DNA of 21,879 nt from NCBI RefSeq assembly GCF_041625495.1, contig NZ_JBFJTH010000053.1:1-21879 (forward strand), in the 5' to 3' direction. Each line of letters begins with the position of its first letter. Position 1 is the first letter of the stretch. Position numbers and translations under genes: made by a program. Below the pieces are notes generated by a model. It worked only from the letters and a program-made list of their open reading frames with translations, made no database searches and was not told the origin of the DNA. The stretch is from Litorivivens sp041625495 (lineage in GTDB: Bacteria; Pseudomonadota; Gammaproteobacteria; Pseudomonadales; Spongiibacteraceae). Positions 16,218 through 21,879 of the stretch are shown here, one piece after another.

Positions 16218-18546
16218 ATGTGGCCTCCAATGGCAGTTCTGATTCAGTTTCCGGGTCACGATCAGCCCACAGCAAAATAACCGGCAGCAGCAGGAAATCG
16301 GTAACCAGGGCACTCACAATACCCATTACCGTTAGCAGCGACATACTGGCGGTGGGATAAAACGCCGAGTAACAAAGCACTAGAAACCCTAGCGCCAACG
16401 TCAGCGACGTAACCAACAGCGCCGAACCCACTGTACGGAAAGTATGAACTACCGCCTGCGCCGATGTGAAATTCTGTTCCCGTCGTGCACGCAGATACTT
16501 GCTCATAAAGTGTATCGTGTCATCGACGATGATACCCAGCATAACACCCATCGAGAACGACATCGTGAAGTTGATCTCGCCGTTATAAATAGCCCACAAA
16601 CCAAAGGCCATTCCCATGGGGAACAGGTTAGGCACAATACTGATCAGACCGAATTTCAGGCTACGCAGTGCAAGCACCAGAATCACCGAAATGCCCAACA
16701 GTGCCAGCGGAATGCCCACGGCCATCGAGCTGAAATTACGCTCGGCGATAAAAGCAAACATCACAGCCGGTGATACACCATTGGCCGCCATGTCCGGCGC
16801 GTTGGTTTTCAGCCAATGTTGACCTGCATACAGTATTTCCCGGGTTTCACGTGACTTTAAGTGCTCAAGCGTCACAATGAATCGCGAGGCCGATTTATCG
16901 ATATTGATGCTGTTGTTAAGATCAAGGCCGAAGGGTAATGAGAATTCGTAGAGCAGCAGATACTGCGCTGCCAAATTGCGCTCTTCAGGTAACTTGTACC
17001 AGTCCGGATCATCGCCGTGCAGGTTTTTATTCAGGCGCTTGAAAATATCGGAGATGCTGGAAACATGCATCACTTTTGGATTTTCGTACCACCAGTTTTT
17101 AAAAGCATCGAGTTGCGCCAAATACTCTGGATCAGCCACGCCGTTTTTTGCCGGTAACGAAAACTCCATGGTGTACAGGCCAGTAATATTGTCGGCCATA
17201 AAATCCGAATCATTGCGAAACTGTATTCGTTCATCAAAGTAATGAACAAATTTGTCATTCGCTTCGTTTAAGGGAATAAGCGCCATAAGACCGATGGAAA
17301 GTGCCGCCGCTGCCCAGAATACCGGCTTGGCATTGCGCACCGTCCACTCGCCAAGTGCTGTCATTCGCATCGACATGAAGCTACGCCGTTGCGCGGGGAC
17401 ACGCACCGGCAAAATGGCGATGAGGGCGGGCAGCAGGGTAATGGAGAACAGCCAGGCCAGAATGGCTCCCATGGCAGAGATATTGCCAAGGTCATGCAAC
17501 GGCGGTGAATCGGCAAAGTTGATGGACAACAATCCCAGCGCCGTCGTGATGGAAGTAAGAAACACTGGCATAAAATTCAGACGCAGCGATTCAACCATCG
17601 CGTCATTTTTATTCATGCCTTCGCGCATCAGCGCAAACAGTGAAACTAGGATATGCACGGAATCCGCCACCGCGAGCGTGGTTATGACGATCGGCGACAC
17701 CGCGGAAGGTGAGGTGAGATTAATGCCCAGGTAGCCAGCCAAACCCATGGCCCCAGCTGTCGAAAATACTATTACCAGTACCGTCGCCAGCGTGGCCGTC
17801 GCAGAGCGCAAGAAAAGATAGACCACCACAACAAGCAACAGGTACATCAGCGGATAGAGCGACTGAATATCCGCCTGGGACGCCTCCGCAAAGGTATTGC
17901 TCATCATATTAGAACCGCTGAGATAGACGCGGTGCTCTGGATACTCGCGAAGCAACTCATCACGCAACAGCCGTGTTGCTGCTACCGCTTCGGTGACCTC
18001 CGTTGGCGACTTACCCAGATACTGATGATTAATCGCCACCGCCAACACATGACCTTCGCGGCTGGTTAGACGGCCCGCCAACAAGGGCTCATGAGTCGCA
18101 ATATCTCGTATGCGTTCAAGATCAGCCTCTGACACGGCATCAGGGTCTGCTACCAGATCTGCAACCAGGAGGTCATCGGCTTCGGCTTGCGTGTGCTGAA
18201 AGTTGGTTATCGAATCTACCCGGATAACATAAGGTAGTTCCCAGGCGCGCTCGGTAAAGGCGTGAACCAAACTGAGGGTTTTACGGGTATAAGCGGTGTC
18301 GGTTGGTGGCTCAATCACCACCATGGTGATGTCATTCTTATTGTAGATATTCTGAACTTCGTCGAAAGCTTGCAGCTGCGGATTCTCTGGCCCGAAGTAA
18401 ACACGGTAGTCCGTTGAAAATCCGAGATAACGACCACCAGAGGCCAGCAGTCCAGCGACAAGCACAGACAGGCATAACGTCAGCCACCGATGAGCGACAA
18501 TCAAGCGGCCCATTCGCACTACAAACTCGTCAATCGCGTTTAGCAT
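16198..18546 (-). CDS. MMPL/RND-superfamily exporter (COG1033 type)
   Basis: A 782-residue inner-membrane transporter with the RND layout: one N-terminal membrane helix (about 20-38), a periplasmic domain, five helices (about 232-380), and the same pattern repeated. Each half carries the membrane acidic motif expected for proton coupling: VADSVHI (Asp295) and IVDDTIHF (Asp675, Asp676). The length and the lack of long porter-domain docking loops favour the MMPL/COG1033 group, which tends to move lipids or other hydrophobic molecules, over drug-efflux AcrB types. GGGGGAG lies about 6 nt before ATG 18546. It is the first gene of a tightly overlapping operon with the LolA-like and beta-barrel genes. 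The cargo is unknown; a membrane lipid or a hydrocarbon-derived molecule is conceivable. Confidence 0.92.
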   Translation of the reverse strand: MLNAIDEFVVRMGRLIVAHRWLTLCLSVLVAGLLASGGRYLGFSTDYRVYFGPENPQLQAFDEVQNIYNKNDITMVVIEPPTDTAYTRKTLSLVHAFTERAWELPYVIRVDSITNFQHTQAEADDLLVADLVADPDAVSEADLERIRDIATHEPLLAGRLTSREGHVLAVAINHQYLGKSPTEVTEAVAATRLLRDELLREYPEHRVYLSGSNMMSNTFAEASQADIQSLYPLMYLLLVVVVYLFLRSATATLATVLVIVFSTAGAMGLAGYLGINLTSPSAVSPIVITTLAVADSVHILVSLFALMREGMNKNDAMVESLRLNFMPVFLTSITTALGLLSINFADSPPLHDLGNISAMGAILAWLFSITLLPALIAILPVRVPAQRRSFMSMRMTALGEWTVRNAKPVFWAAAALSIGLMALIPLNEANDKFVHYFDERIQFRNDSDFMADNITGLYTMEFSLPAKNGVADPEYLAQLDAFKNWWYENPKVMHVSSISDIFKRLNKNLHGDDPDWYKLPEERNLAAQYLLLYEFSLPFGLDLNNSINIDKSASRFIVTLEHLKSRETREILYAGQHWLKTNAPDMAANGVSPAVMFAFIAERNFSSMAVGIPLALLGISVILVLALRSLKFGLISIVPNLFPMGMAFGLWAIYNGEINFTMSFSMGVMLGIIVDDTIHFMSKYLRARREQNFTSAQAVVHTFRTVGSALLVTSLTLALGFLVLCYSAFYPTASMSLLTVMGIVSALVTDFLLLPVILLWADRDPETESELPLEATYETPAS

Positions 18547-18614
18547 GGCGATCTCCCCCTTATCAGCAAGGGCCCTATTAAATCACAGCGACGGGAACGG
18601 GAGTGTCTTCAATC

Positions 18615-18655
18615 ATCCACTGCTTTCGCACAAGCCTTGTGCGAAAGCAGTGGAT
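18615..18655. repeat. Perfect 41-nt palindrome (20-bp arms) upstream of MMPL operon
   Basis: The left arm (18615-18634, beginning ATCCACTGCTTTCGC) and the right arm (18636-18655) are exact reverse complements around a single C at 18635. The centre lies 89 nt upstream of the MMPL start codon. There is no T-run next to it. It could be an operator, a strong mRNA hairpin or a dispersed palindromic element. Confidence 0.9.
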
Positions 18656-18722
18656 ATTCATGCGGGTAACGGTCTAAACGCTGAAAGTGGATACCTGAGG
18701 GCTGGGCGCGGGGGAATGCAAG

Positions 18723-18740
18723 GGGCTGCGGTTGCAGCCC
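18723..18740 (-). terminator. Hairpin after the aldehyde dehydrogenase gene
   Basis: A 7-bp perfect GC-rich stem, GGGCTGC (18723-18729) with GCAGCCC (18734-18740), has a 4-nt loop. It lies 16 nt downstream of the aldehyde dehydrogenase stop. In the RNA it is followed by CTTGCATT, so it is only a weak intrinsic terminator candidate. Confidence 0.5.
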
Positions 18741-18756
18741 AAGATACGGTATTAGC

Positions 18757-20211
18757 TTATATCTCGCCCATACACATGTACTTGAGCGACATGTACTCGT
18801 CGATGCCGTAGTGCGAGCCTTCGCGGCCAAAACCGGACTGTTTGACACCGCCAAAGGGTGCCACTTCGTTGGAAATGATGCCTGTGTTGATCCCCACCAT
18901 GCCGTACTCCAGCGCTTCGGCAACGCGCCAAACGCGGGAAATATCGCGGCTGTAGAAGTAGCTGGCGAGACCAAACTCGGTGTCGTTGGCCATCTGAATG
19001 ACCTCATCATCGCTACTGAAGCGGAACAGCGGCGCAACCGGCCCGAAGGTTTCCTCGCGGGCAATCAGCATATCCTGAGTCACATCGGCCAGCACGGTGG
19101 GCTCAAAGAAGTTATCGCCCAAGGGCAGGCGTTTTCCGCCAAACAAGGTGCGAGCACCTTTGGACAGGGCATCAGCGATATGTTCTTCAACCTTGTTGAC
19201 CGCCGCATTGTCAATCAGCGGACCCTGCGTTACACCCTCGTCGGTTCCATTGCCGACCTTCAACTGACCCACAGCCGCCGCCAACTTTTCAGCAAAGGCA
19301 TCATAGACCTTGTCATGCACGTACAGACGATTGGTACACACGCAGGTCTGGCCTGCATTGCGATATTTGGATGCAATCGCGCCCGCCACTGCCGCGTCGA
19401 GATCGGCATCTTCAAATACGATGAATGGCGCGTTACCGCCCAGCTCCATGGACAATTTTTTCAGCGTCGGGGAGCATTGCTCCATGAGTACACGGCCCAC
19501 TTCGGTGGATCCGGTAAAAGACAGTTTCTTGATCACCGGGCTGTTGGTCAGCTCACCACCGAGTAATCGAGATTTGCCGGTAATCACATTGAATACGCCT
19601 GCAGGAATACCCGCCTCGTCAGCCAGCACCGCCAGTGCGAGTGCGGTCAACGGCGTAGCATCTGCCGGGCGCACGATCATTGAGCAGCCCGCCGCCAGTG
19701 CTGGGGCAGCCTTACGCGTAATCATGGCCGCCGGAAAATTCCACGGGGTAATTGCTGCACAAACACCAATCGGCTCTTTGACCACTACCAGTCGTTTGTC
19801 ACCTGCCGGGCTGGGGATAACGTCACCATAGGTGCGCTTGCCCTCTTCCGAAAACCATTCGACAAAAGAAGCTGCGTAACCCACTTCCCCCTTGGCTTCT
19901 GCCAGAGGCTTGCCCTGCTCAGCCGTCATGATTTTTGCAATATCATCAGCGTTGGCAGTGATCAGGTCGAACCACTGTCGCAACAGACCGCAGCGCTCTT
20001 TCGCCGTAAGTTTTTTCCAGCTGCGATAGGCTGTATCTGCTTGTCCAATTACGATTTGGGTTTGTGCAGCGCTCAGCTTGGGGACACTGCCCACCCGTTC
20101 TCCGGTCGCCGGATTGAAGACCTCCGTCACCTCACCAGTATCACCGTCAATCCACTGGCCATTGGCATAGGCCTGATTTCTCAGCAAGTCGGGTTTTGCG
20201 AGCGAAAGCAT
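18757..20211 (-). CDS. Aldehyde dehydrogenase, GabD-like (succinate-semialdehyde dehydrogenase family)
   Basis: A 484-residue NAD(P)-dependent aldehyde dehydrogenase very close in length and sequence to GabD, which oxidises succinate semialdehyde to succinate. Catalytic residues are intact: Glu256 in MELGGNAPFIV and Cys290 in NAGQTCVCTNR, with the second family cysteine at 292. SNEVAPFGGVKQSGFGREGS and the KYMCMGEI ending are typical of GabD. One unusual point is that the cofactor-binding KPA motif reads RPA (VRPADATP). ATG 20211 was preferred to TTG 20226: GGAGA lies 8 nt upstream and the length then matches GabD. The gene follows the ferredoxin/reductase pair on the same strand, so the substrate could instead be an aldehyde from hydrocarbon oxidation. 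The family call is firm and the substrate is open. Confidence 0.9.
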   Translation of the reverse strand: MLSLAKPDLLRNQAYANGQWIDGDTGEVTEVFNPATGERVGSVPKLSAAQTQIVIGQADTAYRSWKKLTAKERCGLLRQWFDLITANADDIAKIMTAEQGKPLAEAKGEVGYAASFVEWFSEEGKRTYGDVIPSPAGDKRLVVVKEPIGVCAAITPWNFPAAMITRKAAPALAAGCSMIVRPADATPLTALALAVLADEAGIPAGVFNVITGKSRLLGGELTNSPVIKKLSFTGSTEVGRVLMEQCSPTLKKLSMELGGNAPFIVFEDADLDAAVAGAIASKYRNAGQTCVCTNRLYVHDKVYDAFAEKLAAAVGQLKVGNGTDEGVTQGPLIDNAAVNKVEEHIADALSKGARTLFGGKRLPLGDNFFEPTVLADVTQDMLIAREETFGPVAPLFRFSSDDEVIQMANDTEFGLASYFYSRDISRVWRVAEALEYGMVGINTGIISNEVAPFGGVKQSGFGREGSHYGIDEYMSLKYMCMGEI

Positions 20212-20230
20212 GGGGGGTGTCTCCAATTAA

Positions 20231-20276
20231 AGCCTGCGAGCAGGCTGACAGGTCAGCGAGAGATTTTCTGTAAAAT
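20231..20276 (-). other. Three small stem-loops before the aldehyde dehydrogenase gene
   Basis: Three short perfect inverted repeats lie in a row: AGCCTGC/GCAGGCT (20231-20246), CTGAC/GTCAG (20245-20256) and ATTTT/AAAAT with loop CTGT (20263-20276). The first two share two bases, so they cannot both form fully. Together with the larger hairpin next door they fill the gap between the reductase and aldehyde dehydrogenase genes. They may guide mRNA processing or attenuation. Confidence 0.4.
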
Positions 20277-20277
20277 G

Positions 20278-20326
20278 CTTTCCCTGACCCGGCTCATTTT
20301 TGTAGAGCGGGCTGAGTCAGGGAAAG
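20278..20326 (-). terminator. Large imperfect hairpin after the ferredoxin reductase gene
   Basis: An 11-bp perfect outer stem, CTTTCCCTGAC (20278-20288) with GTCAGGGAAAG (20316-20326), encloses an inner CCGGCTC/GAGCGGG stem with one mismatch and a 4-nt bulge. It begins 3 nt after the reductase stop. On the minus strand it is followed by CATTTTACAG. It may be a partial terminator that lowers expression of the aldehyde dehydrogenase gene relative to the reductase. Confidence 0.6.
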
Positions 20327-20329
20327 GTT

Positions 20330-21547
20330 TCAGCCCAACAGCGATTTCAGATCGACTGTCTCATCCGACAAGGTCGCGGCATCAGACTTAACACGACCAG
20401 CCACCAGTTTCTTGGCAATCATGAAATCCTTGGGCCGGTTTACGGTGTCGGCAGAAATAATGACGCCGTTAGCCAGATAAAAGGCCGAAAAGTTGTTGTC
20501 TTCCATCGAGCCACGAATAACCACTTCTTCGTAACCCTGATTGATACCGACCATCTGCAGCTTCAAGTCATACTGATCAGACCAGAACCAAGGCGCGCCG
20601 TTGTGCTGAGCCTCTTTGCCACAAATAGTCGCCGCGATCACACGCGCGCCTTCAGAGGCATTGGGCACCGATTCCAAACGGATGCGACGCAGCAGGAAAC
20701 CGTGATCGTGGTTGGCGCAATCGCCGGCAGCAAAAATATCTGGATCGCTACTGCGGCACTGCAAATCAACCAGAATGCCGTTGTCTACGTCGAGACCCGC
20801 AGCTTCGGCCAACTCGGTGTTGGGAATCAGACCAATGCCGACGATAATCACGTCAGCCTGCAGGCGGGCACCATCGGCCAGCACGACGGTTTCAACCGTG
20901 TCGCCGCCTTCCAGTGCTTCCACACCAGCACCCAGCTTGATATCCACACCTTTGGCGCTGTGCACACCGTAGTAATATTCCGACAGCTCAGGGCCGGTAA
21001 CGCGGGCCAGCAGGCGAGGCAGCGCCTCGACCAGCGTCACATTCAGCTCTTTCTTGATGCCAACAGCAGCAGCTTCCAGACCAATATAACCACCACCGAT
21101 AATCAACAGCCTTTTGCCTGGCTGAAACTGCGCCTTGAGGCGCTCGATATCCGCGATGGTGCGCACATAGTGCACATTGGGCTTTTCGGCGCCGGCAAGC
21201 GGCAAGCGGCGGGCGTGGCCACCGGTACAGAAAGCCAGCTTGGTATATTCAATGACTTCGCCAGTATCAAGCGTGACGGTATGGGCGGCGCGGTCAATAC
21301 TTTCCACCCGCACGCCAGTCTTCACGTCCACGTTCTGCTTTTCGTAGGTGGATGCCGGCTTGATGTAGAGCTGAGCTTCGCTCATTTCACCGGAAAGGTA
21401 GGCTTTGGAAAGGGGCGGACGCCGGTACGGCAATGCAGGCTCTTCGCCAATTAATACGATGCGACCCTCGAAGCCCTGCTGACGCAGGGCCGTTGTCATG
21501 TCGCCACCGGCCTGACCCGCGCCGATAATAACAACGGTTTCGCTCAC
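20330..21547 (-). CDS. FAD/NAD-dependent ferredoxin reductase (putidaredoxin/rubredoxin-reductase type)
   Basis: A 405-residue flavoprotein that passes electrons from NAD(P)H to a small iron-sulfur protein. The FAD-binding loop is IIGAGQAG (7-14), the NAD-binding loop is GGGYIGLEAA (151-160), and a second FAD contact lies in IFAAGDC (271-277). PYRRPPLSKAYL near residue 40 is typical of the putidaredoxin reductase, CYP153-partner and rubredoxin reductase group. The start is GTG 21547 and overlaps the ferredoxin stop by 4 nt (GTGA), which indicates coupled translation. Its immediate partner is a [2Fe-2S] ferredoxin, so ferredoxin reductase is a better name than rubredoxin reductase. The terminal acceptor is probably a P450 outside the window (inference). 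Reducing power for AlkB cannot be excluded. Confidence 0.93.
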   Translation of the reverse strand: MSETVVIIGAGQAGGDMTTALRQQGFEGRIVLIGEEPALPYRRPPLSKAYLSGEMSEAQLYIKPASTYEKQNVDVKTGVRVESIDRAAHTVTLDTGEVIEYTKLAFCTGGHARRLPLAGAEKPNVHYVRTIADIERLKAQFQPGKRLLIIGGGYIGLEAAAVGIKKELNVTLVEALPRLLARVTGPELSEYYYGVHSAKGVDIKLGAGVEALEGGDTVETVVLADGARLQADVIIVGIGLIPNTELAEAAGLDVDNGILVDLQCRSSDPDIFAAGDCANHDHGFLLRRIRLESVPNASEGARVIAATICGKEAQHNGAPWFWSDQYDLKLQMVGINQGYEEVVIRGSMEDNNFSAFYLANGVIISADTVNRPKDFMIAKKLVAGRVKSDAATLSDETVDLKSLLG

Positions 21548-21864
21548 AACTGGCTCTCCGGCAGATGAATCACAACGCCGTCCAACTCATCTTTCATGAT
21601 GATCTGGCAGCTCAGGCGACTGGTAGGCTTGGGATCAATCAGGCCATCGAGCATGTCCACTTCGAGCTCGTCCGGCTGACCGGTTTTGGCTGCCCAGGCG
21701 TCGTCCACAATGCAGTGACAGGTCGCACAGGCACAGCCACCACCGCAGTCGCCCAGAATACCGGATACGCCATTGTCGATAGCGGCCTGCATGAGGTTAT
21801 CGCCGTTTTCTACATCTACTACGGTTTTTTCGCCATCAAAGCTGACGTACGTTACTTGACCCAT
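21544..21864 (-). CDS. [2Fe-2S] ferredoxin, putidaredoxin/adrenodoxin type
   Basis: A 106-residue electron carrier. The cluster cysteines at 40, 46, 49 and 86 match the C-x5-C-x2-C ... C spacing of putidaredoxin (39, 45, 48, 86). Two extra cysteines lie at 44 and 51 within CGGGCACATCHC. The acidic region after the cluster (DDAW...DELEVDML) and the SRLSCQI context of the last ligand are typical of ferredoxins serving bacterial cytochrome P450s or ring hydroxylases. GGAG lies 9 nt before ATG 21864, with only 15 nt left in the window upstream, so the likely first operon gene is not seen. The stop overlaps the reductase start. Confidence 0.95.
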   Translation of the reverse strand: MGQVTYVSFDGEKTVVDVENGDNLMQAAIDNGVSGILGDCGGGCACATCHCIVDDAWAAKTGQPDELEVDMLDGLIDPKPTSRLSCQIIMKDELDGVVIHLPESQL

Positions 21865-21879
21865 GAGCCTTTACTCCAC

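Noticed and set aside
18811..19831. Plus-strand open frames opposite the aldehyde dehydrogenase gene
   Set aside because: They are antisense frames without domains; the minus-strand protein has full GabD motifs.
20603..21454. A 283-codon plus-strand frame opposite the ferredoxin reductase gene
   Set aside because: The minus strand encodes an intact flavoprotein with both nucleotide-binding motifs, and the antisense product resembles nothing known to me.

Overview
The window looks like chromosomal DNA from a marine, hydrocarbon-using gammaproteobacterium, perhaps of the Cellvibrionales type (Halieaceae/Spongiibacteraceae). This placement is an inference. It rests on an alkane hydroxylase with a divergent AraC-type regulator, a TonB-dependent receptor, a putidaredoxin-type ferredoxin/reductase pair, an MMPL exporter cluster and a thrombospondin-type-3 lipoprotein. 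No rRNA, tRNA, CRISPR array, insertion sequence or phage gene was found.

Left part (1-5824): a truncated AraC-family regulator (minus) diverges from alkB (plus). AlkB keeps all nine expected metal-binding histidines. A perfect hairpin separates alkB from a convergent minus-strand group that reads, in transcription order, uracil-DNA glycosylase, DUF1295 membrane protein and TonB-dependent receptor. The last two genes overlap by ATGA.

Middle part (5894-13941): gcvP (glycine decarboxylase P protein, without gcvT or gcvH) is followed by a strong hairpin. Next comes a minus-strand pair: a lipoprotein with eight 66-bp thrombospondin type 3 repeats and a small secreted protein of unknown function. 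Upstream of the pair is an AT-rich gap of about 675 bp with repeated TGGCGTTA-type motifs and no convincing gene. Two plus-strand genes follow: a Rossmann-fold dihydrodipicolinate-reductase-like oxidoreductase and a small secreted protein with a TTG start.

Right part (13975-21879), all on the minus strand: an MMPL/RND exporter, a LolA-like periplasmic protein and an outer-membrane beta-barrel protein form a tightly overlapping operon that looks like a trans-envelope lipid or hydrophobe export route. A possible 23-codon ORF lies just after it. Upstream are a GabD-like aldehyde dehydrogenase, a FAD-dependent ferredoxin reductase and a [2Fe-2S] ferredoxin. The ferredoxin and reductase overlap by GTGA and would suit a cytochrome P450 lying beyond the right edge, although none is visible. 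AlkB at one end and a P450-type electron chain plus aldehyde dehydrogenase at the other suggest a hydrocarbon-oxidation neighbourhood. Rubredoxin, the usual AlkB electron donor, is not in the window.

The least explained items are a perfect 41-nt palindrome in the leader of the MMPL operon, a run of four stem-loops between the ferredoxin reductase and aldehyde dehydrogenase genes, the possible short ORF after the beta-barrel gene, and the TSP3 lipoprotein with its unknown partner.
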